A stretch of 64,000 nt of DNA from [Phialemoniopsis] sp. UDSM-2020 (GCA_018873225.1 JAEILZ010000009.1:735501-799500), one strand, 5' to 3'; shown: positions 1 through 10,686, counted from the first letter of the stretch. Made by a program: numbers and translations. Notes: generated by a model from the sequence alone, not told the origin.

Positions 1-1677
1 TTGCGCTTCATCGGCTCGACCATGAGATCTTGAGGCGCTGTGAAGTAGTAGCACTGCATCTCTATCTGTGTGGACTGTATAATGAATTGGTCCAGTTCTT
101 CGGAACGGTCAGTATTGTTCGGCATTGTGAGTTGAGACCGCGGCTGCCACCTACCAGACAAGTCCGGCCGCATGAGGCATTGCAACTTGGCAAATTCTTC
201 TTCGTACATGTAGATCAGATGGGGAGAGACGCTCTCGGTACCCTCGAGCGCAGCACACATTGTTTTGCTGACGCGATTCGTAAACTTGGCACACTCTAGA
301 AGAACGAGGTAGTGGGGTGGGAATTTGACAGAGGCCTTGCCGTCCAGTAATCTTTCAATGGTCTGGTTGAAGAATGGACTGGTGGACGGAATGCCTATGT
401 ATGTCGAGATTCTAATTTATCTTATTAGCAGAGTATGGAGACGGCGAATATGATTGTGGCATACTTTTGAGTGATGATATTGGCACCAGACCAGGTATAA
501 GCAGCTTCCTCGTCTGTGCATCGAACCTGGTAGTTGGGTCGAAGCAGCTCCGGCTGCTCGCCACGTCCCGTTTGCAAGCCTAGCAAGTAGCAGGAAGTCA
601 TTGCCAGAGTCACATAGTGAGCTGAAGGGTCTGCAATAAATCTGATAGTCGTGAGCGGCCAGGCACTGAGAATCATCAAAGCATTGATGACCTCGACAGA
701 GACGGGAGGGACAGCCGCAGCAGCCCAAATCTCAGGAGGTAAGGATTCGGTCAAAAATGGAAGGACGGTGTTGTCTTTCGCAAACCGTCGAGCCGCAACT
801 ATGAGAATGGTCCAGAAGAGCACCGGTGCACTTTCGTAGCACTTATCGGGGTCCTGCACCCTCACAACCGGGAAGTAGTCGTGAAAACATTCAAAGTATC
901 TACTCAGTCCGGTAAATATTTGTTATGTCGTCACACGGTACAATAGGTGGGCAAGTACCGACCTTTGAAAGTAGAGAGCAATGTCTTCTCCCGAAAAGAC
1001 TCTTGATTTCAACGCTCTCGGCTGGGGGACCCGGCCATTGACGAAACGAGGTGACGATGTGCTCGTCTGTGGTGATGGATTGGCCGTTACCGATCTTGAC
1101 AGTGGCCTTGCTTGCAAGTCTGTGAGAGCTCCTCGATTACCCAGCGAAAGACCCTGCGAGCTGGGGAATATTGCGGATGGAGTTGCATTGGTTGCCACGG
1201 ATTTTCCTACAGCTTCTTTGATGCTGAGAACTTCTCTTTGTAGCTCCTCCAATTTACTAAGACCATTCTCATGTCAGTATATGGACGACATGAGACCTAT
1301 CTCTCAATTAAGACGTATCAATTGGAGAACATATAAATATCTATACCTTCTCCTGCCAATCCTCTTGTGGGACTTGTCAACAACACAAGGGAGCTCCAGC
1401 TTGGCACATCTTTGGCACGGCTGGTTAGGCCTGGAGCTTGCATTGCATTTGACCTCTGCAACCAAGTTAGCACTTATTTGCAAGCATGGCAACGCTACGG
1501 GGTTAGGAAAGAATCTCGACTTACTACTATCACGGCAATTCACACAAGCCTAGTCTCTTTTCAGCTGCTTTGTAGGGTCACCAGTCTGGAGTCTAGAACA
1601 GAACCTACAGTATTGCGTTTGATTCTCAAGGGCGTGCCTGGTGAGGTAGCGCTCACAGAAGGGCTGGAGGGCGCCAT
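1..1677 (-). CDS. Zn2Cys6 (C6) fungal transcription factor, 3' end outside window
   Basis: A sequence-specific nuclear regulator of the Gal4/Leu3 class. Spliced exons read 1677-1609, 1549-1525, 1455-1347, 1256-963, 899-465 and 411 to the window edge; a further intron near 120-190 is possible. The start is the ATG that opens MAPSSPSVSATSPGT. Splicing restores a perfect zinc cluster with Cys 25, 28, 35, 45, 48 and 55 (spacing C-2-C-6-C-9-C-2-C-6-C), then a basic linker (HKRIGRRSK) and a short coiled coil (LEELQREVLSIKEAV). The middle region (FHDYFPVVR, APVLFWTILIVAARR, INALMILSAWPL) matches the fungal-specific transcription factor homology domain. About 447 residues lie in the window. The Leu3-type label rests on the cluster and linker only; target genes cannot be read from sequence. 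The zinc cluster is interrupted by an intron and its first half sits in a 25-nt exon. Confidence 0.85.
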
Positions 1678-2155
1678 GAGCAAGTCCCAGTCCAGTCAGA
1701 AGTCTGCCATGGACAATGCGTTGAGACCTGTTCAATTGAATTCAAGTACGGCTGTCGCTAGCAAATAGGTCTATCGTCTTCAATGTCGTATTGCGATTCA
1801 CAAAATAAAGTAAAGTTCAGATTCCGGCGCGTTACTGATGTCAGTCATGAGCATTGATTCCAGACCTCGGACTTAAACGGTGGTAAGAACACCCTGCTAA
1901 GGGTGTCGTCACAGCCAAAAACACAGAAATACAGTGCAGTTTTCAGACCCACAGCCACTATAACTCTACCATCCATGGTGGCTAACAGCATCAATGGATT
2001 TCACAGCACTGAGTTATCAAGTTTTGTAATACACTTTAGATATCAGGCTGGCATAATCTCGGCCTTGTCCATGCTATGCTCTTCTCAACGGCGAGTCTCT
2101 TGGTCTATGTGACTATTCGGGTATCATTACACTCTGGAGCGCCGTTCCAGCACTT
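1678..2155. other. Intergenic: regulator promoter / Cwc15 3' side
   Basis: This stretch is the upstream region of the Zn2Cys6 gene and lies beyond the stop codon of Cwc15. I see no coding exon; the short open frames have no domain signal. Confidence 0.6.
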
Positions 2156-3088
2156 CTATCTCACATACTTGCTCATGAATCGCTTGTGGAAGTCAGAACG
2201 GAGCATGTCCTAGCATGTTGTTAGCAAGATGGCTCTTTCAGTAATTTCATCTTTCACTTACGTTGATGAACTCCTTCTTCTTTCCTCTATCATCAGTCCC
2301 CCGTGCCTGATTCTTGAAGACAACGTCGTCATCCCACCGGCGCTTGATGTTGAAGTCTGGCTTATTGAGCAGTGGGTTGCCTAGAGCGATATCTCGCTCC
2401 TTTTCTTCCTGCTCAGCTGCAGCTTTCTCGCGTTCCTGGACATAGTGTTAGCCCGGTTGTAACGTAAGCCATGGCTGTGATATCGCATACCTCTCGCTCA
2501 CGCTTCTCGGCTCGTTCCCTCTTGATCTTCTCGAGCTCTCTCTGCAGCTCCGCCGTCTCATCCTCATCATCACTACTGTCGTCCTCGCTGTTATTGTCTT
2601 CGTCGTCCTCTTCTGAGTCGTCTGCGTCGATATCTCTCGTCTCTTCCAATATCCGCCGCCGTTTCGCGTCTGCATCCTCTTCGTCGGCGTCCTGATTGGT
2701 AAGCTCCAAAGGGCGCTTGGCAGCATTTGTGGTGGACTCGGCCGCCTCCGAGTCATCGTCTGCGACGGGACCACCGTGAAGCTTGGCCTTGTGCGCAGCC
2801 TCGGCCTGGAGGAGCTCAGCGCGCAGATCGCGAACCTCTCGGTCGCCGTCGCCGCCCTGTCCAGCTTTCCTGATGGGGTCGTTAGTTTTCTGATCAGTCA
2901 CTCCTGATGTTCGTATAGTTGCGTACCGAAACTTTAATTTGGTATGCGCCGGTTGCAGGCGCTGATGGTATGCAGGTCCTCGCAAGGCATCTTTGCCCCG
3001 TGCCTATGATCGTTTGTCAGTGATGCGCAATCGTCAAAATCGGGACATGTCTTACGGGATCAAAGGTAGGTCTGTGTGCTGTAGTCAT
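2156..3088 (-). CDS. cwc15: Pre-mRNA splicing factor Cwc15 (Cwf15/AD002 family)
   Basis: A small, largely disordered component of the Prp19-associated complex that sits in the core of the activated spliceosome. The start ATG opens MTTAHRPTFDP (exon 3088-3056), the family's invariant N-terminus. Exon 2 begins at 3003 with ARGKDALRGPAYHQR and PAHTKLKFR. Later exons carry an acidic stretch (DADDSEEDDEDNNSEDDSSD), the conserved helix ELQRELEKIKRERAEKR, the family block IALGNPLLN...FNIKRRWDDDVVFKN and the terminal SDFHKRFMSKYVR. Five exons with four short introns are needed. It is transcribed divergently from the Rrp45 gene across only 260 bp. Exon edges in the middle were fixed by frame and splice consensus; the identification is firm. 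Confidence 0.93.
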
Positions 3089-3348
3089 CTTGCCTGTGAA
3101 AGGATTCTGGGTCGAGGGCGCAAGGAATGATGTGAATCTTGAACTCTCGACGGCGAAGATGGCGAAGGCGGACAAGAGGTGCTTGCGCTGGCTGGAGATT
3201 TGTACCACGGTCCACCGCCCGGCAGAAAATGCTAGCTAGTCCCACCCTTGAATCGCCCTTGTCCAGAGCTTCGAGACCCCACCTTGTATTGAATTTCACT
3301 TTCACGACCAGCCTACACAAACTCACATCAGCCTCCAATCCATTTACG
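3089..3348. promoter_or_regulatory. Compact bidirectional promoter, cwc15 / rrp45
   Basis: Only 260 bp separate the two start codons, so both core promoters and 5' leaders must fit or overlap here. The plus-strand part near the Rrp45 start is pyrimidine- and CA-rich, as in many fungal leaders. No clear TATA box was seen. Confidence 0.5.
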
Positions 3349-4291
3349 ATGCCTCGAGAAGCCGAACCCTCTCTAAATGAGAAGGTTTTTGTGACTCAGG
3401 CCCTCCAGGAGAACCTACGACTTGACGGCCGCCCTTTTGACAGCTATCGACCCATCGAGCTCACCTTCGGTCAAGAATATGGCATTGCAGATGTCAAGTG
3501 TGGAAAGACAAGGTATGGCTTGGACTCCCGTAGACGGTGGATCTTGAATCCAACATACTGATTGAAACGATAGCGTCGCCGCCAATGTTTCTGCGGAGGT
3601 GACCGTTCCTTACGCCGACCGCCCGTTCGATGGCGTCTTCAACATCGTGACCGAGCTTAGCCCCATGGCTTCGCCGGCTTTCGAAGTCAATCGACCTACA
3701 GAAACCGAAGTTCTCTTGTCGCGATTGCTAGAGAAGACGGTGAGGCGCTCGGGTGCGCTGGATACGGAGTCGTTGTGTCTCGTGGCCGGGCACAAGTGCT
3801 GGTCAGTGCGGGTCGACGTCCATGTGCTCTCACATGACGGCAACCTGATCGATGCATCGTGCCTAGCCGTGGTGGCTGCGTTAAGGCATTTTAAAAAACC
3901 CGACACGAGTATCGAGGGCGAATCCGTCACGGTCTATACTGCGGCAGAGCGAGAGCCAGTTCCCCTCAGCTGGCTGCACTCACCGCTGTGTATAACCTTC
4001 AGCTTCTTCGGCGACGAGGGCGAGATTGCGATATTGGACGCAACTTGGTTGGAAGAGCAGGTTCGGGTCTCAAGCTGCACTATCAGTATGAACCGGCACG
4101 GCGAGATTTGCCAGATTGCAAAGTTGGGCGGTGTACAGGTCGAGGCGGTCGCGTTGCTCCAGTGCACAAACATTGCGCTCACGAAAGTAAAAGAGCTTTC
4201 AACGTTACTAGACGACAAACTTGCGGAGGATGCAAAACGGCGAGATAAAGGCGGCTTGATTGCGGAGCTGTCAGCCGAGAATGATAGATGA
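3349..4291 (+). CDS. rrp45: Exosome complex subunit Rrp45 (EXOSC9 homologue)
   Basis: A core-ring subunit of the RNA exosome, which acts in 3'-5' RNA processing and decay in nucleus and cytoplasm. Two exons (3349-3512 and 3574-4291) give 293 residues. The start opens MPREAEPSLNEKVFV. The RNase PH fold is evident: RLDGRPFDSYRPIEL, then EVTVPYADRPFDGVFNI and ELSPMASPAFE, and LLEKTVRRSGALDTESLC in the Rrp45-specific region, ending in a short charged tail. Eukaryotic ring subunits of this family are catalytically inactive. Splicing at 3512/3574 restores KTSVAANVSAEV. The length fits Rrp45 of ascomycetes without the long extension of the animal protein. Confidence 0.93.
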
Positions 4292-4504
4292 AGCGTTGGA
4301 GACCAGGTTGGCTGTAGACAAAATGAAGATACCCCGGCCTCTGGCCATTTCAATCTAGACCAAGATTCTGATCCGCGTACGGCTTCCCCTGCGAGTGATA
4401 TGACCAGTAATAAGAGGCAGCATTGCTATGCATTTCCGAACTCCAGAACGCCGGCCAACTGACGCTAAATGCAACACCCCAACTATCCTTTTTGTGTGGG
4501 AACA

Positions 4505-5205
4505 TCACCTCATCACCGGCGGTCTTGACTCCTTGTTCCATTTCACTCGAGACCTGAGCCACTCAACAGCTTCCTTGACGCCCGTCCCCGTAAGCGCAGA
4601 GACTGGCAATACCCTGGAGTCTCGGATGCTGTGCGACTTTTCACCCTCGAACACCTTCTTTACGAGTCCCTCTTTGATCCTAACAACCTCAACGCAGTCT
4701 TCTCGATCTTGTTTGTTCGCCAATATGAGCACCGGAACGCCCTCAGTATCCGAGCTCTGCAATACGTCCTCGAGCACGAGGCGGCATTCCTCCAGGCGGC
4801 CCCCAGAATGCTCTTCATTCTCCAGAGTGCCGTCGCCAATATCAGTGCTGTCTATTATGAACACGATGGCGTGACAGCTTGTGTAGTAGCTTTGCCAGAG
4901 CTTCCGTAGGCTGAGCTGACCCCCGACATCCCATATCTTCATATACATGTCGGGAAGTGTGATGGTCGACACATTCTGGCCGACGGTCGGGACGGTCTTG
5001 AGCTTGGGTTCCGGATTGTCGGGGAGGAACAGCGACTTGACTTGTTCGTGAAAGGTCGTCTTTCCGGCATTGTCCAGGCCAAGGAGGATCACCGAGTACT
5101 CTGGCAATCACGTTAGCTGGACTGTGCGCCCTTATGAAGATACGCCGCTACAATACCTTCTTTACTAGTCGCCAGCAGGTAGAGACTCTTGGCTAGGTGA
5201 TACAT
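4505..5205 (-). CDS. arl3: Arf-like GTPase Arl3 (ARFRP1 type)
   Basis: A trans-Golgi small GTPase which, in yeast, recruits Arl1 and so controls golgin binding and Drs2 activation. Exons 5205-5157 and 5100-4505 give 214 residues. The N-terminus MYHLAKSLY matches the ARFRP1/Arl3 type, which lacks the Gly2 myristoylation site; Met-Tyr would suit NatC acetylation, known for yeast Arl3. P-loop GLDNAGKT is at 24-31, switch I TVGQN at 55-59, WDVGGQ at 73-78, NKQD at 145-148 and SALTG near the end, with the family tail ESRPP. Residues about 104-117 (between STD and RLEECR) form an acidic/Gly insertion absent from the yeast protein. It converges with Rrp45 with 213 bp between stop codons. Confidence 0.94.
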
Positions 5206-5693
5206 CGTGACAATTGATGCGTCCGCAGGCGGGTCGCTTGGATCTCCAATGAGGTCCCGGATATGCTGTCCCTCGACTGACCGAAAGATGGTGGTGTCTG
5301 GTATCTCCAGTCTGGATCCGCGACAAGTAACCAACTGTCACTGGCTTTTACAGTGGAGCCCTTACCCAGGAGGTATCCCTGTGCAGATTGCGGGCGCTGT
5401 AACACCCCGCTAATCTCCCTAGCTTCTGGAACTCCCGCCCGCTAAAGCGCAGGGCGGCGCACATGGCTCAGACGTATCACTACTGCAAAGCGCGCCTAGA
5501 TGTAGTATTAGGACAAGTATACAGTACATAATTTCAGATAAGCGCCGATAAGATGCCACCACGAGCTCCCGCGTGCCTTGCTTCCCGTCCTTTGCTTCTC
5601 TCCAAACACGAAACTACTTCTCGTCATACCAGCTAGCAAGACTCATGAGCTCTTCTCTAGAATAAGTCCTTTCTACCACGACGATTTGACGCC
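5206..5693. other. Divergent intergenic region, arl3 / membrane protein
   Basis: Upstream region of both flanking genes, with no coding exon seen. It contains two directly repeated GATAAG elements listed separately. Confidence 0.55.
5537..5552 (+). promoter_or_regulatory. Paired GATAAG motifs
   Basis: AGATAAG and CGATAAG occur in direct orientation 10 bp apart, about 140-155 bp upstream of the membrane protein start. Both fit HGATAR, the site of fungal GATA factors such as AreA/Nit2, which favour closely paired sites. Function is inferred from motif and position only. Confidence 0.4.
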
Positions 5694-7538
5694 ATGGCGC
5701 CTGTCCCATCTGGTTCCTATGTGAGGTAAGCATCGCGACTTACACATGTCAACGATAGCTGGGCACCGATGTCACTACGTCATATATTCGCCAGCCCTGG
5801 TGTCTTCAATACTGATCCAAGCTCTCAGGTACGCACCAGTCGCGCTGGTAGGCGCGCATATATCGACCGTTCTCTACCTCACTTTGATAGTTGGTAGGGG
5901 ACTTTACAAATCCTACAAGGGCCTTGGACCTGCGCAGGATATTCGGAATCGCGAGTCGCGCCGGAAGAAGCTCATCCCTGTGTTCGCGTGCCTCGCGACG
6001 TTGGCCCTTGGTCTCGCCGGGTATTCTTCAGCAAGATATGCAGTCTTGTCGTACCAAGTTTGGGCTGATCAGCATGGCCTGGCCCTTCCAAACAGGTATG
6101 TATCCCCGTACATAAGTCCTGTCGCTTTCACTAACACCGCTCAAGGCTTTTCGGTACCGCCATACCATTCATCCCGCGGGAAAACACCACCAAGATTCAT
6201 ATAGGCCGATGGCTCTCCGATACGTCCATATACATGGATGCGCTCGAGGTCGTAGCCGAGAAGGCGCGCCGTTTCTGGTGGGGACAGCAGGTTGACCTCG
6301 CCACCATCCCCTGGACTCTGCTCCTGACGATTGAGGGACGCCGACGACGCATTCCATACCTGTGGGCTTACCTGCTTCTGGCCCACGGCGTGAACCTCGC
6401 CTTCGCCCAGAATCTGTTCTACATCGCATTGCTACTGACGCCGTTCCCTCTTACCGGAGGACCCACCACTCGGTGAGTATAAGTCATGATGTTGAGGTTG
6501 TTCTACCTAAGGAGCTAACATCTGCTTAGCATTGGCCGGGCTTTCGAAGCCATCTTCCCTCAGAAGCCAGCAAACTGGCATCCAAGGCCGTCGATGCTCA
6601 TAGGCTTGCTTGGTCTCTGCTACTTTACTATCTTTCTATTGCCATATGCGGCAGAGACTACGAGTTTTGCCAACACTATCATCTTTTCACGGCTATTCGC
6701 ATTCTCTCTATTGGCCGTACCAAGTATTATGCCTGCTTCCTGGGGCACGACTCACCCACATCCTCATGCCGTCTATACGGGCTACAAAACCTTGTTTCGT
6801 TTTGCTTCCCTCATGAGTGTCTTGTTGCACGCCAAGGCTACGATTGTCGGTGTCAACTCAAACTATCCCGAGCCACACTACCATCGGCATAGCATCAGAA
6901 CATCGTTGGACCACGAAGTCAGCAAGGATTGGGAGCGAAGTGCGACAGCATTCGGCCGCATCCTTGCATCTACTTCAGACCATCCAGTAGTTGCTGCTAT
7001 TGCTCGTGATGTGATTCTTTCAGCGATCAGTCTGGGTATCTGGGCGGCTGTCCGAGCTCTCGACGCCAACGACATACTGGCTTCGTCTATCCCACTATAC
7101 GGAGCCGGCCCGAACTCACTCACTGACGACCTTGCAAATATAGCAAGCGGTAAGAATGCTGCAATCAAGTCGGCGCGAGATGCAGAAGAGGCCGAGGTCA
7201 AACTGGAGGAGACTGAAGCAACCGGAGGCTCTGTGAAACGGAAGAGCAGAAAGTCCAAGGTTGAGACAGGTATCGCTGATGGCGCAGACAACGAGGCCAC
7301 CCCGTCTGGTTCGCGTCGAAGGGGCAGACCCCGAAAGTCTCAGCCTGACCCAGAGGAAGAGCCAGGCGACAAAACGTACAAGCCTAGTACAAGTGTCATG
7401 TCCAGCGTTGCAGAGGGCGATACTATCACCGAAGGCCTCGACTGGGAAGCGACAGCTCTGACTTGGGGACTGACAACGATTGGAGGGCTTGGGTGCGGAA
7501 GTGCTGGTGTTTACGGTGGTGAATGCATTTCCCGATGA
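5694..7538 (+). CDS. Multi-span membrane protein with AT-hook-like C-terminal tail, function unknown
   Basis: I do not recognise a named family. Four exons (5694-5725, 5829-6095, 6146-6472, 6530-7538) give 544 residues. About seven hydrophobic segments are visible, for example YAPVALVGAHISTVLYLTLI after residue 10, LIPVFACLATLALGLAGY, YLWAYLLLAHGVNLAFAQ, SMLIGLLGLCYFTIFLLPY and VILSAISLGIWAAVRAL. After residue about 400 comes a hydrophilic tail with acidic/Lys runs (EEAEVKLEETEATG, VKRKSRKSK) and SRRRGRPRKSQ, whose RGRP core at 473-476 matches an AT-hook. It ends in a weakly hydrophobic Gly-rich stretch. The exon chain is supported by in-phase splice sites. Location is open: secretory pathway, or nuclear envelope if the AT-hook is real. 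Confidence 0.75.
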
Positions 7539-8351
7539 TAGTTCCCGAGTATGTTATCTAGCTTCAAGGCTAGTTCCTGTTTATCTGTGCTCTACTTGTG
7601 CATTATCGTTGGGGGTTTTCAAAGGAGTCCATTGGTCTCGAAACGAGCGAGCTATCTAGCGGGTTGGGGGTCAGATACGGTGTAAGTGAAAGGAGTTTTA
7701 GGAGGAATCATGAAACGAATAAACGAAGCTTATCCTTTGGGCACACCTATCATCCTATCATTGCCGCACCATCTGTGAGCACTACGGCGCCAAGACTGCA
7801 CCACCACTTACATTCGGGGGATTCGTGTGAAAATGCTACCAGGGTAAGTCCGGGGAAGGTTGTGATCTCCACGCCCACCAGTGTGACCCGCCGGATTCGC
7901 CGCACAAATGACGTCGAGCTGAACCACGCCATACCCCGCCACTAAGATTGTCTCGACACCATCACATCTGCAGGGATGGGCCGTAGTAGTGAGAGGGGGG
8001 AGAAAAGGAAGCTCTCAACGGTTGCACGGTGTGGGATTAGGGCGATGATCAGATCGAACTACCTTTCTAATCTGGCGTGATCTTCCTCCCTCCTCCAAGA
8101 CCATGTGCAATCTCTTACTGCCTGCGCCCTCTCGAGTCCAATTGCCTTGAAACTACAACCGACCTTCTTTCCCCATTCTTACCAACTTGCAAATCTGCAT
8201 TTCCCCATCTCCATTTCCTCTTTCAACATAGCCGTCTTTCATCTACATCTACTGCATAAATTCAATCGCTAGAAAAGTCCATTATTCTTAGGATCACTCC
8301 CGGCACACGGACCCCTCTGACTGCCCATCCAAGACTCGTTGTTTGCCTAAC
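7539..8351. other. Intergenic, with pyrimidine-rich leader next to the 8.35-kb gene
   Basis: No coding exon is seen. The last 250 bp are strongly C/T-rich on the plus strand, typical of promoters and leaders of well-expressed fungal genes, and probably belong to the small protein that follows. Confidence 0.5.
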
Positions 8352-8897
8352 ATGCCGTCCTGGAACCGCATGTTCCGCAAGTCCGTCTCCTCCTCGTCCT
8401 CCGGCGGCGACCAGAGCACCCTGAGCAACCCCACGACAGCAGCGTCGTCGTCCCCGCCCTCAGACGCCGGGATCAAGTCCCCTCCCCCGACGCCATCTTC
8501 CAAGAGCTCCTCATGGCGCTTCGGCTGGGGAGGAGGAACCAGCAACAACACCAGCCGGGTCGAGGAGATGGACGTGCCCGAGCTCAGCCAGATGAAGAAG
8601 AAAAAGAAGAAGAAGCAGCAGGCCAAGCGTGGCGCTTATGTGCACCCGAGCGAGCGGGAGCTGACGGAGCAGAACCTGCGGCACCAGGAGCTGCTGAGCG
8701 CGTTCACGATGAGCTTTAGGCGCAGCAGGAAGCAGAGCGCCGGGGGGAGGACGAATGGGAGCGGGATCAGCCCTGGTTGCTCGCGGAGCGCGAGCCTTGA
8801 TTCTGGGTATGCGCAGTCGCATCATCACCATCATCATGGGCAGGGCCAGAGGTTGAGTGCGGCGGGGGCGCCTCAGATGGAGGATGTGAGGGAGTGA
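8352..8897 (+). CDS. Small low-complexity basic protein, function unknown
   Basis: A single-exon frame of 181 residues. It starts MPSWNRMFRKSVSSSSSGG and has a Ser/Pro-rich N-terminal third, a Trp/Gly patch (SSSWRFGWGGG), a run of seven lysines after ELSQM, then its most protein-like part: RGAYVHPSERELTEQNLRHQ followed by ELLSAFTMSFRRSRKQS, which could form a helix. Near the C-terminus are six consecutive histidines. There is no signal peptide or membrane segment. The codon pattern and the C/T-rich upstream region support a real gene. I recognise no family. The central YVHPSERELTEQNLRHQE segment is the part to use in homology searches. Confidence 0.65.
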   Translation: MPSWNRMFRKSVSSSSSGGDQSTLSNPTTAASSSPPSDAGIKSPPPTPSSKSSSWRFGWGGGTSNNTSRVEEMDVPELSQMKKKKKKKQQAKRGAYVHPSERELTEQNLRHQELLSAFTMSFRRSRKQSAGGRTNGSGISPGCSRSASLDSGYAQSHHHHHHGQGQRLSAAGAPQMEDVRE

Positions 8898-9248
8898 GGA
8901 AAGAGGAAGAGAGGAGGTGGAATGGTGGGTGTAAGATGATTGTAACGACTTTGCGATGGGAACATGAAAACGAGATGTAATGATATGTAAGAAAGCATCA
9001 AGTGAGAAAGGGGTCGGACATACATAGCGCGAGCATTGCGCGTTGGAATCATAGGTACAGCAATTTGGTAATAGGATAATGAGCATCATTAAAAAGACTA
9101 TCAGATTTTCCCATGATATGATACATAAGTGTCCCCCCATCATAAGCCTTGTTGAGTTCTCGGAAGAGATAATGTACAGGGTATCATCCAAAAACATTTC
9201 TTGGTCATTACAGCCCTTCCGAGGCCACCGCCATAACCTCAGCAATTA
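8898..9248. other. Convergent 3' intergenic region
   Basis: It holds the 3' ends of the small basic protein gene and the glycosyltransferase gene. AT-rich runs consistent with 3' UTRs are present; I see no gene. Confidence 0.5.
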
Positions 9249-10686
9249 TCATGCTGTTTTGCGACAGCCAGCCAGGAGCTCTCGTGCTCTGGGGGCATTA
9301 ATACCGGAGAACCCTCCTTCGCCCTTGGTGCCGACTATCATCGACGGTGATATCTTGCACACGCCACCGTCCAGCGCCCACGTCCACGCCAGACACGTGG
9401 GATCCGCAACACACCGCTCCGAACACCGCTCCGCTTCATCTATGCCTTTAACTACTTTCATCGTCTCGTCCACCCGGCCAACAAAGTCCGCATACCTAGT
9501 CACCGGCTCCGCCGCGGCGTCCACCCCAAGATCGGGCCCGCCGTAGATCGACCAGACGTCGCTCCACAGGACAACCTCGTCGACGCCCTTGAGCAGGCTC
9601 GTCGCGTTGCGCATCTGCTCCGGGTCCGCCAGGCCGTGGAACGCGACGACCGGCGCGCAGAACCGGTCGGGCCGGATGCGCGTGATGAGCGGCGCCTCCC
9701 CATTGAAAAAGCGCGCGTACTGCTCGTCGAGGTAGACGCCGACCTTGATCAGCGTCGTGGCGACGAGCTTGTCGCCCCACGTCTCGGTCAGGGCCTCGCG
9801 GTAGGCGGCGGCGACGGCCTTGGGGTTCTGCCGGAACAGGCGGTGCATGGCGGCCCGAGACAGGATGACGGCGGACCCGCCGTGTGCGAAGCGGCCCTTG
9901 AAGTCGCCGACCGGGTTGCCGATGTACTGCGGCACGTCCGGGTCGAGGTGCTCGAGGAGCAGGCGCAGCGAGGGGCGGATGACGTAGGTGTCGTCGTCGA
10001 GGATGAGGTACCACTTCTTGGAGGGCATCAGCTCGTACGTCAGGTCCAGGCCCGGGATGAACTTTGAAGAAGTCGCAGGTCAGTTCCAAGCTCTCCAGAC
10101 ATCAAGATCCAACAACGAAACATACCTTGAGCGCATCGAGCTCCCACCCGACCTTCTTGCCCAGCTCCAGCGCCAGGTCCGCCCGCCCCGCCGCCACGGC
10201 GGCGACCATGTCGGCGTACTTGCGGAACCGGGGCGTCGACGCCATCCACCGCAGGCCGTCGTCGAGCAGGACGCGCGCGAGGATGTCGCGCACGGGGACC
10301 TCGGCGCCGCGGTACTCGTACCGCAGGCCCAGGGGGCTGGGGTCAAAGTCGGCGACGACGACGACGTCGCGGCAGCCGACGCCCGACTCGAGGGCCGCGA
10401 GGGCGGGCTGGATGCGCGACTGGGTGCCGTACCCGGACTTGAGCAGGACGCCGACGTCGTCGACGAGGTCCAAGGGGTGGGCCGGCAGGGCGGCGAGCGC
10501 GGCGGCGTCGGCGGGACCGGAGCCGAAGAGGTGCGCCGAGAGGCGGTGCGCGTTGAAGCGCACCGACAGGCGCACGGCGCTGTCGTAGGGCAGCAGCACG
10601 GCCAGGAGGAAGAAGACGGCCAGGCACGTGGCCAGTACGACGCGGATGCGGGCGCGCGCCCGGTGGGCGAGGCGCATCAGCATCAT
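9249..10686 (-). CDS. GT31-like (Fringe-type) type II membrane glycosyltransferase
   Basis: A probable Golgi glycosyltransferase. Exons 10686-10126 and 10061-9249 give 457 residues. The N-terminus has a short basic cytoplasmic part (MMLMRLAHRARARIR) and one signal-anchor helix (about 16-34). The lumenal domain starts a nucleotide-sugar fold (LDLVDDVGVLLKSGYGTQSR, CRDVVVVADF). The metal-binding motif DDD (209-211) lies in KKWYLILDDDTYV, followed by FAHGGSAVILSRAAM, which matches the HGG segment of Fringe/GT31 enzymes, and WGDKLVATTLIKVGV. The C-terminal 60 residues hold Cys pairs (CSERCVADPTCLAWTW, VCKIS) like a small PAN/apple-type domain. Acceptor and donor sugars cannot be deduced. The coding region is much richer in G+C than its flanks. 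Confidence 0.85.

Noticed and set aside
981..1553. Plus-strand frame of 190 codons
   Set aside because: Antisense shadow of the Zn2Cys6 gene, whose exons rebuild a perfect zinc cluster.
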